Assembly: GCA_041660385.1 (NCBI GenBank)
Contig: JBAZWJ010000006.1
Coordinates: forward strand, 1-64,000
DNA: 64,000 nucleotides
DNA from: DYJE01 sp041660385
GTDB lineage: Bacteria > Desulfobacterota > Desulfobacteria > Desulfobacterales > Desulfolunaceae
Direction of reading: 5' to 3'
Numbering within the stretch: position 1 is the first letter of the stretch; each line of letters opens with the position of its first letter. A model generated the notes under the pieces. That model searched no databases. It saw only the letters and a list, made by a program, of their open reading frames with translations, and was not told where the DNA came from. Shown here piece after piece: positions 23,923 through 32,606 of the stretch. The position numbers and the translations under genes were made by a program.

Positions 23923-25857
23923 TTATAAAATAACAGAACCCGTTCTGGCCGTACTGTAACCGCCAAGGGCTGTAACCCGTTCCCTGAAGGGTTTGCTGTT
24001 TATCGTGTCACACAAAATCTGAATATTTCTGGAATGGTAATACGCTTCATCAATCACAAGGTCATACTGTTCCGTGACAACCGGAATAAAATCAAGATCC
24101 AGGGCTTTTGCTGCGGCATATATACCCAGCCCCACATCAGCAGCACCGGATAGCACCGCTGCGGCAACCGACATGTGTGTATACTCATCAACCCAGTACC
24201 CGTCAATCATTTTATGGTCAAGTTTCAGCTCTTTCAGTTTGAAATCAAGTAGAATCCGTGTTCCCGAACCTTTCTGGCGGTTGATGAACCTGACGTCGGA
24301 TCTCACAAGATCCTCAATACCTTTTATGCCTTTAGGGTTCCCTTTGGGAATAATAAGTCCCTGATCCCGCAATACCAGATTCACCACTTTCACACGTTTG
24401 TCCGGCAGATGTTTTCGGATGTAGGACAGGTTGTAAGAGCCATCCTCCTCATCAAGAAGATGGGAACCGGCCAGATGACAGAACCCCTTCTTCAAGGCGA
24501 GAAGACCACCGAGACTCCCCACATGGCTGGAAGACAGGGTGATGCCGCCATGATTTTTCGCGCAGCGGATCTGATCGGCAAGCACATCCAGAGTGTTGTC
24601 GTGGCTTCCCACAATCACCACCGTATTTTCAATCTGGCTCAGGGGTCTCAGAATTTCTGCCTGAACCGTCTCCTGGCTTCGAACACCTTCCATATGAGCA
24701 GGTATTCTTATAATGCCGTCCGCTTCTGTGAGGGATGTGATGGAGCCCGCACCGCCCGACAAGGGAGTCGCCACCCTGTGTTCTCCCACTTTCCCGATTT
24801 TAACCCTGACAAACTCTTCCAGTCCCAGTTTAGAATTGATGTTCCGAGTGGTCATCACATCGATGGTCTGCCGACTGGTCAAAGGGACTCCAAGCATCTG
24901 GTGTATAAGCGGACTGACAAACTGCTCAAAGGCCATAATGGCTGAAACCGGATAACCTGGAATTCCGAAAACCGGCTTGCCGTTGACCGAACCGAAAAGA
25001 AGGGGTTTGCCCGGCATCATGGTCACGCCATGAACAAGGACCTCGCCTTTTTCCTGAATGGCGGCCCTTGCATAATCCTCAGACCCCGCCGACGAACCTC
25101 CCACCATCAGAATGATATCATAGCGTTCGTCTTTGCTCACTGCATCGAGGGTTTCAGCAATGAGACCCCGGTCATCAACAAGAATCCGGTGGCGCTCTGC
25201 TTCTGCCCCGCAGCGTTCAGCCAGGCCTTTTAGAACATAGGAATTGGAATCTAGGGTTTTGCCGGGCTGGAGATTTGTGATGTCAAAATCATGAAAGTCC
25301 ACCATTTCTGAACCGGTTGGGATGATCAAAAGCGATGGTTTTTTAAGCACAGGTAGGGAAAACACACCGCCTGATATAAGAGCTCCCACGCAATAAGGAC
25401 TTACGCAATGGCCATGGGGGAAAAGCAATTCCGTTGCCACAATATCCTCGCCCATTTTTCTCACATGCTGAAACGGAAAAGCCGGGGCTTCGATGCTTAC
25501 CACACCGTCACCCTGATCAAACACATGCTCGATCATAATCACGGCATTGGTCTCAGCCGGTATCACATGGCCTGTGTTCACAGGATAAGCCTGTTTTCCC
25601 AGGGTGAGGTCCTTTGGTTTTGTTTCGCTTGCCCCAAATGTCAGTTCAGCGGCAACTGCAATGCCGTCCATGGCAGCGGCATGAAAGGATGGCGAGGATA
25701 TTTTTGCAGTGACTGCCTGAGCCAGCACCCTCCCGACTGCCTGATCCGTGGGAACGATTTCCGTTCGGTCCATGTTGCCTGAAAACGCTTCGAGGAGAAT
25801 CCCGAGCGCCTCATCAAGGCTTTTCATTTCAAGATACACGTTTCGTTTTGAACCCAT
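23923..25857 (-). CDS. MoeA-like molybdopterin protein fused to a periplasmic-binding-type domain
   Basis: 644 residues from ATG 25857; the longer frame would overlap the upstream moeA. Residues about 10-410 form MoeA (AAAMDGIAV, IPTGSEM, MVGGSSAGSEDY, GIPGYPVSAIM), which inserts molybdate or tungstate into the adenylylated pterin. Residues about 420-640 are a PBP-like ligand domain (VIVGSHDNTLDVLADQI, INRQKGSGTRILLDF, GAADVGLGIYAAAKAL), similar to domains linked to molybdate/tungstate-responsive proteins. It has no signal peptide, so this domain is cytoplasmic and may sense or deliver the oxyanion. The preceding gene is a plain moeA; paired MoeAs are often read as separate Mo and W versions. 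That assignment is inference. Confidence 0.9.
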   Translation of the reverse strand: MGSKRNVYLEMKSLDEALGILLEAFSGNMDRTEIVPTDQAVGRVLAQAVTAKISSPSFHAAAMDGIAVAAELTFGASETKPKDLTLGKQAYPVNTGHVIPAETNAVIMIEHVFDQGDGVVSIEAPAFPFQHVRKMGEDIVATELLFPHGHCVSPYCVGALISGGVFSLPVLKKPSLLIIPTGSEMVDFHDFDITNLQPGKTLDSNSYVLKGLAERCGAEAERHRILVDDRGLIAETLDAVSKDERYDIILMVGGSSAGSEDYARAAIQEKGEVLVHGVTMMPGKPLLFGSVNGKPVFGIPGYPVSAIMAFEQFVSPLIHQMLGVPLTSRQTIDVMTTRNINSKLGLEEFVRVKIGKVGEHRVATPLSGGAGSITSLTEADGIIRIPAHMEGVRSQETVQAEILRPLSQIENTVVIVGSHDNTLDVLADQIRCAKNHGGITLSSSHVGSLGGLLALKKGFCHLAGSHLLDEEDGSYNLSYIRKHLPDKRVKVVNLVLRDQGLIIPKGNPKGIKGIEDLVRSDVRFINRQKGSGTRILLDFKLKELKLDHKMIDGYWVDEYTHMSVAAAVLSGAADVGLGIYAAAKALDLDFIPVVTEQYDLVIDEAYYHSRNIQILCDTINSKPFRERVTALGGYSTARTGSVIL

Positions 25858-25897
25858 TTTCTTCCGTTTATTCCTTGTTTTATTATCCCAATCAAAC

Positions 25898-27124
25898 CTA
25901 CTGAACCATGACAAATACCCGGCTTCCTTTTTCAAGCCCCTCAGTGTTCATGGGAATTCGAATAATCCCATGTGCAAGAACCATGGTGTTGATGGCTCCT
26001 GATTTTCCGAGAACAGGGACAGCCAGCCAGCCGTCATCTTTGAATTCCAGCCGTACCCGGATATACTCTTCCCTGCCCTGGGCCGAAGCCACATTTCGTG
26101 TAAGCACAGCCGGTATTCTTATAAAATCATCATCTACCACACAACCCGAAATCCAGCGTATGAAAGGTTTCACAACCCTGTCAAAAACTACCATTGCCGA
26201 AACCACATGACCGGGAAGGCCCCACACTGCTTTGCCCGATACGGAAGCGAGAATCGTAGGTTTTCCAGGACTGATGGGAATTCCGTGAACAAGAATGCGT
26301 GAATCCGGAAAAGAGGTAAGAATCTTTGTCGTGAAATCCCTGGCCCCCACCGAACTACCGCCGGAAATCAACACCATATCCGTTTCTGCAATGGCCTTCG
26401 CACACACGCTGTACAGTTCTGCTTCATCATCTTTGACAATGCCGTAAGACACTGGAACAGCACCGGATTCGATAACAAGGCCCCACAGGGTATGGGTGTT
26501 CATATCCCTGATATGTCCGGCTCTCGGCTCTTCTGAAACAGGGACTATTTCATCCCCTGTGGACACGATGCCGATGGTTGGTTTTTTATAAACAGGCACC
26601 TGCGAATGTCCGAATGCGGCCAGCAGACCGGCATCCTGGGGTCTGATCTTTTTCCCCTTATCAAGAAGCCTGGCTCCCGAACAAAAATCCTCACCCTTTT
26701 CAATGATGTTCTGACCTGGTGCCACACTTTTATAAACTTCAAGGGTTTCAGCATCCACGGCATCGGTGAATTCAACCATCACCACACTGTCCGTACCCTC
26801 CGGCAGCATTCCCCCTGTGGCAATCTTCACTGTTTCGCCATGGGCCACATGAATGTCCGGCCTCTCACCCATGGCCACTGAGCCAACGACCAAAAGCAGC
26901 GCCGGGCTGTCATTTGAGGCACCGAATGTGGATGATGCAGATACCGCATAGCCATCCATTGTGGATCGGCTGAAATCCGGGAGATCCCTGTCGGATGTGA
27001 TATCCTTTGCGAGAACTCGACCATGGCAACCTTCGAGGCTGACCGTTTCAATCTCCGTTATGCCGAACAGCTCCTTTAAAACCAAAACTTTATCGAGCGG
27101 CGTGACCTTGAAAAAATCTTTCAT
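25898..27124 (-). CDS. moeA: Molybdopterin molybdotransferase MoeA
   Basis: 408 residues, full MoeA length. The domain order is usual: N-terminal segment with DLPDFSRSTMDGYAV, IATGGMLPEGTDSVVMVE, the catalytic fold with STGDEIV, LISGGSSVGARDFT, GIPISPGKPT and GLPGHVVSAMVVF, and a C-terminal beta barrel. It catalyses molybdate insertion into MPT-AMP, the last step of molybdenum cofactor assembly. It is followed after 40 bp by the moeA-PBP fusion. These two and the pgm gene form a minus-strand run. Mo/W enzymes such as formate dehydrogenases fit an anaerobe. Confidence 0.95.
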   Translation of the reverse strand: MKDFFKVTPLDKVLVLKELFGITEIETVSLEGCHGRVLAKDITSDRDLPDFSRSTMDGYAVSASSTFGASNDSPALLLVVGSVAMGERPDIHVAHGETVKIATGGMLPEGTDSVVMVEFTDAVDAETLEVYKSVAPGQNIIEKGEDFCSGARLLDKGKKIRPQDAGLLAAFGHSQVPVYKKPTIGIVSTGDEIVPVSEEPRAGHIRDMNTHTLWGLVIESGAVPVSYGIVKDDEAELYSVCAKAIAETDMVLISGGSSVGARDFTTKILTSFPDSRILVHGIPISPGKPTILASVSGKAVWGLPGHVVSAMVVFDRVVKPFIRWISGCVVDDDFIRIPAVLTRNVASAQGREEYIRVRLEFKDDGWLAVPVLGKSGAINTMVLAHGIIRIPMNTEGLEKGSRVFVMVQ

Positions 27125-27333
27125 TTCTTAACCCCGTAAACATATCAGACCAAGTGATCATGGCCCTGCCAATGCTGGAGAAATCAACATGATTTCCGGC
27201 CAACATCCAGGCAACTTCAAAAAAGCTGAATGATAAATCCCTTGATACCCTTCGAAAATTTTTATATCTATCACCTAAACAATCATTTGTGCAATATTCT
27301 TCATCTTAATGGAAGCATGATAAAGGAAACACC

Positions 27334-28095
27334 ATGAAAAAACAAAAACATCACTTAATTATAGCCGGACTTCTTATCTTTTTTCTTGCTCTGTGCCCGG
27401 AAAACAGCCTTGCAGCCAAAAAGAAATCTTCAAAAGGTAAATCAAGACACAAAAGCAGTTCACATGTATCTCGTCATGTATCTCAACCTTCTAAAAAGGT
27501 AGATAAATCTCCTGTATCACAACTTCTTAAAAAAATAGAAAACAGATACGACTCCGTATCCTTTTCAGCCGATTTTTTCCAGGAATCACCGTTGCCTGAA
27601 ATCCAGGTGACGGAAACAGCCCAAGGCAAGGCCTATTTCAAAAAAACCGGCAAATTCAGATGGGAATATGAAAAACCTGAAGTTCTCCATTATATCTCAA
27701 ACGGGGTTACATTATGGATTCACAGTCCATCGGATAACAATGTCTGGACCGGTAAATCCAAGGAATTCTTCGGGAAAGGCAGCGGAGCCAACGTCCTCAC
27801 CGATGTGAAACAGATCAGAAACCAGTTCGTGGTAAACATCGCCGAATCATCCGATGAAAACACAACACGCCTCAAGCTTGTTCCAAAAAATAAAACCATG
27901 GGCTTTACGGATATCTTTCTCACCGTTGACAATGGCACCTATGATATTTTGAAAATCGTTTCGTTCAACATGAACGGTGAAGAAACGCGGATTGAGTTCA
28001 AAAACCTCGAATTCAAACCCTTTTCCGATGACGTGATGTTCAACTTCAAGATTCCGGCAAAAGCCAATGTCATCCCTCTGGAACAAAAAATGTAA
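27334..28095 (+). CDS. lolA: Outer-membrane lipoprotein carrier protein LolA
   Basis: 253 residues with a signal peptide (cleavage near SLAAKK), a very basic Ser/Lys/His stretch (about 28-60), then the LolA fold: VSFSADFFQESPLPEIQVTETAQGKAYFKKTGKFRWEYEKPE, a hallmark run, and MGFTDIFLTVDNGTYDILKIVSFNMNGEETRIEFKNLEF. LolA chaperones lipoproteins through the periplasm from LolCDE to the outer membrane. The basic insert after the signal is longer than in most LolA proteins. It could carry the lipoprotein described at 6128-7804 among others. An R2-type repeat lies just after the stop. Confidence 0.9.
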   Translation: MKKQKHHLIIAGLLIFFLALCPENSLAAKKKSSKGKSRHKSSSHVSRHVSQPSKKVDKSPVSQLLKKIENRYDSVSFSADFFQESPLPEIQVTETAQGKAYFKKTGKFRWEYEKPEVLHYISNGVTLWIHSPSDNNVWTGKSKEFFGKGSGANVLTDVKQIRNQFVVNIAESSDENTTRLKLVPKNKTMGFTDIFLTVDNGTYDILKIVSFNMNGEETRIEFKNLEFKPFSDDVMFNFKIPAKANVIPLEQKM

Positions 28096-28132
28096 TTCTA
28101 TGTTGCATGCAGATGATAAAAACGATGGCGCA

Positions 28133-28204
28133 CCTGTAGTGGCGGGTTCCAAACCCGCCTGGTGATTGTGTCATAATGAATGCAAATCGGAACAAGGACA
28201 TTCC
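28133..28204 (+). repeat. Extended R2 repeat forming the 5' leader of nadA
   Basis: GTAGTGGCGGGTTCCAAACC, then GATTGTGTCATAATGAATGC and GGAACAAGGA, the nadA ribosome site. It closely matches the gatC leader at 17285-17361. Confidence 0.7.
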
Positions 28205-29098
28205 ATGAAACAACAAATCAGAGATCTTCTCAAAGCAAAAAAAGCCATTTTGCTTGCCCATAACTATCAGCCAGCGGAAGTTCAGGATGTTGCCGACTTA
28301 ACGGGAGACTCCCTTGAACTCAGTATCAAGGCCTCTAAAACAGACGCAGAGGTCATCGTATTCTGCGGTGTCCATTTCATGGCCGAAACAGCCTGCATCC
28401 TTTGCCCTGACAAAACCGTTCTCCTTCCCCGAACGGACGCGGGCTGCCCCATGGCAGACATGATCACCGCCGATTCGCTGAAGAAAAGACTGGTGGAACT
28501 TCCACCCATGCCGGTGGTTACCTATGTAAATTCCTCTGCTGCCGTCAAAGCCCTTTCAACGATCTGCTGCACATCAGCCAACGTGGTCAAGGTGGCAAAC
28601 AGCGTGGATCACCATGAAATGCTCATGACACCTGACCGGAATCTGGCCATGTACGCTGCGGCCCGAACCGACAAAAAAATCCATATCTGGGATGGTTGCT
28701 GCCCTTACCATGATGCCTTGAAGCCTGAAGATGTAATTGCAGCACGCCAAGCCCATCCCGATGCCGTGTTCATGGCTCATCCCGAATGCCGCCAGGATGT
28801 TCTTGAAATGGCGGATGTGATCAACAGCACATCGGGAATGATCAAATTCGCATCGGAATCACCTGCGAAATCATTCATCGTGGGAACGGAAACAGGGCTT
28901 TTGCATGGTCTCAAAAAAGCCAATCCAGGGAAAAGCTTTTATCCGGCTTCACTCAAACTCGAATGTGCTGAAATGAAAAAAATTACACTGGATGATATTG
29001 TAAAGTCTCTGGAATATATGAACGGACGGGTCACTGTACCTGAAGATATCCGTCTGGCGGCTCTTTCGTCGGTACAGCGGATGATTGAGCTGGCGTAA
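28205..29098 (+). CDS. nadA: Quinolinate synthase NadA
   Basis: 297 residues from ATG 28205 (MKQQIRDLLKAKKAILLAHNYQ), which has AAGGA upstream; a longer frame enters the repeat. It condenses iminoaspartate with dihydroxyacetone phosphate to quinolinate in NAD synthesis. Conserved features are LAHNYQPAEVQDVAD, GVHFMAETACIL, AGCPMADMI, TYVNSSAAVKA, CTSANV, WDGCCPYHD, MAHPECRQDV and GTETGLLHGL. Cysteines in the first, third and last blocks of the enzyme provide the oxygen-sensitive 4Fe-4S cluster, in keeping with anaerobic life. nadB and nadC are not in the window. Confidence 0.96.
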   Translation: MKQQIRDLLKAKKAILLAHNYQPAEVQDVADLTGDSLELSIKASKTDAEVIVFCGVHFMAETACILCPDKTVLLPRTDAGCPMADMITADSLKKRLVELPPMPVVTYVNSSAAVKALSTICCTSANVVKVANSVDHHEMLMTPDRNLAMYAAARTDKKIHIWDGCCPYHDALKPEDVIAARQAHPDAVFMAHPECRQDVLEMADVINSTSGMIKFASESPAKSFIVGTETGLLHGLKKANPGKSFYPASLKLECAEMKKITLDDIVKSLEYMNGRVTVPEDIRLAALSSVQRMIELA

Positions 29099-29142
29099 GC
29101 TTGAAATTTTGTGGTGGACCAAGCGCAGGGCGATTACGTATC

Positions 29143-29230
29143 TTTTTTTGAGAACCCAAAATATAAAACGGCGCAGCCAACCGCATCGCGCAGCAGCCCC
29201 TCGTTCCGGGGATTCTCCCCGGAACGAGGA
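29143..29230 (+). repeat. R5 repeat element directly upstream of the SDR gene
   Basis: An about 88-bp unit: AAACGGCGCAGCCAACCGC, then CTCGTTCCGGGGATTCTCCC and its complement GGAACGAGG. Related copies are at 43108-43192, 62835-62940 and partly 60091-60135 and 22316-22383. Its 3' hairpin ends one base before the SDR ribosome site. Confidence 0.75.
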
Positions 29231-29242
29231 AAGAGGAAAAAA

Positions 29243-30073
29243 ATGGTTAAAACAGTTCTTATCACAGGTTGTTCAACCGGAATAGGAAGAGCGCTGGCCC
29301 TTGAATTTCACAAAAAAGGCCTCCGTGTTTACGCCACAGCAAGAAACCCTGAATCTTTAAAAAATCTTGCCGACATGGGAATGGTGACGTTGAAACTTGA
29401 CGTGAACGATCCTGCTGATATTGCGGCTGTTTCAGCTTTTTTGGACAAAGAAACCGGCGGTATCGACTTTCTTGTGAACAACGCTGGTTTCATCGCCATG
29501 GGGCCTTTGGCAGAAATCCCTCTTTCACGTCTCCGTCTCCAGTTTGAAACCAATGTGGTCAGCGTCATCGCCATGATTCAGGCCGTTGTTCCAGCCATGA
29601 TACGCAACAGACGTGGCACTATCGTCAATCTCGGAAGCGTCTCAGGCATTCTTCCCACCCCTTTTGCCGGATCATACTGTGCCAGCAAAACAGCCGTTCA
29701 TTCACTCTCCGATGCCCTCAGGCTCGAACTCACCCCATTCAATGTAAAAGTGATAACTGTCCAGCCGGGCGGTATTAAGTCCGAGCTGGGCAATACAGCC
29801 CACAAAGGGATTTCAGATAACAAGAGCGATTCTTCTTTTTACTCGGCAATCGCCAGCGCCATCGAAGAACGGGCCCTTGCATCCCAGGTCAATGCAACGC
29901 CGGTTGATGAGTTTGCCGAACAACTGGTATCCGAGATTTTAAAACAAAACCCTAAACCTGTGCTCCGACTCGGCAAACAAAGCTTTTTGCTTCCTTTTAT
30001 CCGTTACGCTTTTCCAACACGATTGCGCGACTGGATTCTGACAAAAAAATTCAAACTTAATGCACTTAAATAG
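29243..30073 (+). CDS. Short-chain dehydrogenase/reductase
   Basis: 276 residues from ATG 29243, preceded by AAGAGG. Classical SDR fold: TGCSTGIGRALA nucleotide-binding loop, LDVNDP, NNAGF, NLGSVSG with catalytic Ser, and YCASKTAVHSL (YxxxK). The C-terminus has a hydrophobic basic tail (LPFIRYAFPTRLRDWILTKK) that could bind the membrane surface. An Ala rather than Gly in the first position of the loop is not seen, so NADP or NAD preference is open; the residue after beta 2 is Arg in ATARNPE, favouring NADPH. The substrate is unknown and the neighbours give no pathway. Confidence 0.9.
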   Translation: MVKTVLITGCSTGIGRALALEFHKKGLRVYATARNPESLKNLADMGMVTLKLDVNDPADIAAVSAFLDKETGGIDFLVNNAGFIAMGPLAEIPLSRLRLQFETNVVSVIAMIQAVVPAMIRNRRGTIVNLGSVSGILPTPFAGSYCASKTAVHSLSDALRLELTPFNVKVITVQPGGIKSELGNTAHKGISDNKSDSSFYSAIASAIEERALASQVNATPVDEFAEQLVSEILKQNPKPVLRLGKQSFLLPFIRYAFPTRLRDWILTKKFKLNALK

Positions 30074-30766
30074 ATGTCCTGATTCCTCTTTTTTCTTAAA
30101 CAAAATATTAAGATTTGCCATGTTCCTGCTTTCCCACACCAAATATCTTGATTTTTCTTTCCAATGAGTATATAAAAAAAATAATTTTATTATCGATTGT
30201 TTATTCTTATCGATACGATCTGCCCCGGCGGTAGACTCTTTCTCATCTTCCCCTTGTTCATTTACCATATGCATATAGAAAACGACTTTTATTTTTCAGC
30301 CAGTTTTGTTCACATGTTTTATTTTTAAATTAAAAACTTTTTCATCAATCGTTTGGGTATGATACAGGCTTTTGTAACCCCGACAGCTTGTCAGTTATGA
30401 GTTATTTCGTACAAGTATTATTAAATGGCCTGTTTTCAGCACTCTTGATCGAAAGATTCAAACAAAAGCCTTGACAGCGAAGGCATTTGAGTATTAGTTA
30501 TGATTAGTCAAAAAACATAGTTCACCCGTACTAACGCGTCATATAAACAAAACCCGTTTTTCAAAACCAAAATTTAGTTCATGTTTAGACATAAATGCTA
30601 TAAAGCCGCTTTCACCCGAACAGATAGCGGTTTTACCATTAACCTGAACAAAAGGAGGGGCACAAGCACTGTCAAGGGGTTTGCTCGCCCGTGTATCGAA
30701 CGTCAAGTAATAAACTTAGTTCACTCTAAACGTTTATTATCCATACTAACCGAGAAGGAGAATATA
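30074..30766 (+). promoter_or_regulatory. Long AT-rich porin upstream region with repeated AGTTCA motifs
   Basis: No gene is supported. AGTTCA occurs three times, in ATAGTTCACCC (about 30519), TTTAGTTCATGTTTAGAC (about 30571) and CTTAGTTCACTCTAAACG (about 30716). The last two share TTAGTTCA plus a downstream TTTAG or CTAAAC. TTGACA lies at about 30471. TAATAAAC (30708-30715) and GTTTATTA (30732-30739) can pair close to the ribosome site. Confidence 0.4.
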
Positions 30767-32383
30767 ATGAAAAAAATTATTGTGACAGGCGCGACTATTC
30801 TGATGGCATTATTCATAGCCGCACCCTCGTTCGCTATTGAAACCAAAGTCACTGGTACGTTCACACTTGATGGCGTACTTGATTACAACCCCAGTCTCAC
30901 ATCAGACAAAGATGCCAAAGAAACCATATCCTATAGAGAAATGCAGCTCCGCATAAACACAGAAAGTAAAATCACTGACAAAATAACGTTCTACACCCGC
31001 TTTGACATCCTTGACAAGCTTCTAAGCTCAAAAGAAACCAATTCAGTTGTCGCAACCGGTGAAGACGATGATAATATCCAATTTGACAGAGCCTGGATGC
31101 AAATCATCTCACCTGTTGGTGTCTTCCGCCTTGGCCGAAAAGAAGGCATCAAATGGGGAACCGATTTTTTTGATGATGGTAACGCATATGGAACAGACCG
31201 TGCCGAGTGGATTATTCCCATTAACGTTGGAGAAGACAAATTTGTCATTGGAATGGTTGGAGAAAAAGCATTAGAAACAACACGACAGAACGAAGACAAT
31301 GAAAAATTCTACGTCACCGGCACATATGTCGCTAAAGATTTCAAAACAGGTCTTTTGATAGGGTATTACAACTATAAGTCTTTTAAAGAGGAAAATGGGG
31401 CTGATGATCTCAGCAGTTCTTACACAGATCTTTTGGCCGCCGGTGCCAATCAGTTAACAGCCGGAACGACTTACCAGACATCCGCTTTAACTTATGGATT
31501 AGCTGACATTCGCACCCAAAATGCATATTTCAACTATAATTCGACCGTAAGTGCCACGAATGAAGCCAAAGGAATATTTGGAAGTGCGGCCCAAAACTAC
31601 CTACCAAAAGCCAGTGGCGCAATCACATACATCGCTCCTTATTTCTCTGGAAAATTAGGCCCGTTAAGTATCAATGCCGAGTTTGACTACGTCACGGGTG
31701 AGGCTCAATTCGAAGATGTCAAAACAACTGAAATGGTATTCGCCGTAGCTTCACAACATCCGCTTTTCAATCCGTTAAACCCCACTCCAGCAGGTTCACC
31801 CGCCGCCTTTACTTACGCTGCGGACTATATTGATCAGGCGTATGGAAATAAAAAAGATGTCACCATGATGGCCTATCTACTTCAAGTTGGATACGACATC
31901 AGCCAATCCACTATTCAATTGGGTTATGCCTTCATGAGCGGCGACAAAGACGGTGGTCTTAACGATCTTGAAGCATCTGCGATGCTCGCTCCCAGTGAAG
32001 ACTGGGAGAAAGTGTTCATCTTAACCAGCAATGATCATGGTATGAGTTCCACCCTTGGTGGCGACGGCAACATCCTCAATATAGGTTCAGATATGAACTC
32101 CTCCGGTATGAATCTGATGTATGCCGATTACTCTTTCAATGTTAATGACAGCCTCAGCATAGGTGGCCTTTTCGCTTACGCAACTGCTGACGAAGCACCT
32201 GATGGCTATGAAGACGACTACGGTATGGAGGTAGATCTCCGACTCCATGCAACATTCATGGAAAACCTTCAGTATAACGTAGTCGCTGGTTATCTCATGA
32301 GCGGAGATTTCTGGAAAAAAGGTGGAACAGACAAAGTTGACGATGTTTTCGCTTTCTATCATGAAATTGTACTTTCTTTCTAA
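30767..32383 (+). CDS. Outer-membrane porin-like beta-barrel protein
   Basis: 538 residues from ATG 30767, with GAGAAGGAG six bases upstream and a signal peptide MKKIIVTGATILMALFIAAP ending SFA. The mature chain begins with KVTGTFTLDGVLDYNP and has alternating strands and acidic loops, e.g. YREMQLRINTESKITDKITFYTRFDIL and GPLSINAEFDYVTGEAQF, and ends YNVVAGYLMSGDFW...FYHEIVLSF with the C-terminal Phe needed for BAM assembly. Many Asp/Glu in loops suggest cation-tolerant or calcium-binding surfaces. A general diffusion or carbohydrate-type porin is likely. A longer frame to 30581 runs through the untranslated leader and lacks a signal peptide. Its leader and strong terminator suggest a highly expressed monocistronic gene. 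Confidence 0.85.
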   Translation: MKKIIVTGATILMALFIAAPSFAIETKVTGTFTLDGVLDYNPSLTSDKDAKETISYREMQLRINTESKITDKITFYTRFDILDKLLSSKETNSVVATGEDDDNIQFDRAWMQIISPVGVFRLGRKEGIKWGTDFFDDGNAYGTDRAEWIIPINVGEDKFVIGMVGEKALETTRQNEDNEKFYVTGTYVAKDFKTGLLIGYYNYKSFKEENGADDLSSSYTDLLAAGANQLTAGTTYQTSALTYGLADIRTQNAYFNYNSTVSATNEAKGIFGSAAQNYLPKASGAITYIAPYFSGKLGPLSINAEFDYVTGEAQFEDVKTTEMVFAVASQHPLFNPLNPTPAGSPAAFTYAADYIDQAYGNKKDVTMMAYLLQVGYDISQSTIQLGYAFMSGDKDGGLNDLEASAMLAPSEDWEKVFILTSNDHGMSSTLGGDGNILNIGSDMNSSGMNLMYADYSFNVNDSLSIGGLFAYATADEAPDGYEDDYGMEVDLRLHATFMENLQYNVVAGYLMSGDFWKKGGTDKVDDVFAFYHEIVLSF

Positions 32384-32413
32384 TTCTGACACAACGATAA
32401 CGTGACACATCAT

Positions 32414-32449
32414 AAACCCCGATCCGGCTTTTGCCGGGCCGGGGTTTTT
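32414..32449 (+). terminator. Intrinsic terminator after the porin gene
   Basis: AAACCCCGATCCGGC and GCCGGGCCGGGGTTTTT form a strong GC-rich stem followed by five T. Confidence 0.9.
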
Positions 32450-32606
32450 CATTTCAATGTCAGGTTTGAATAAACCCAACCCTCCATCCGAAATTTTGCG
32501 TGAGCCAAATTCCGGTTTTTTATTCTTGCCTCGCCCCGCCCGATGTCGTATTGTTTTCCCTCGTTTTTTCCGTTCAATAAAACATCAATCACAGACAGGA
32601 AAATTC

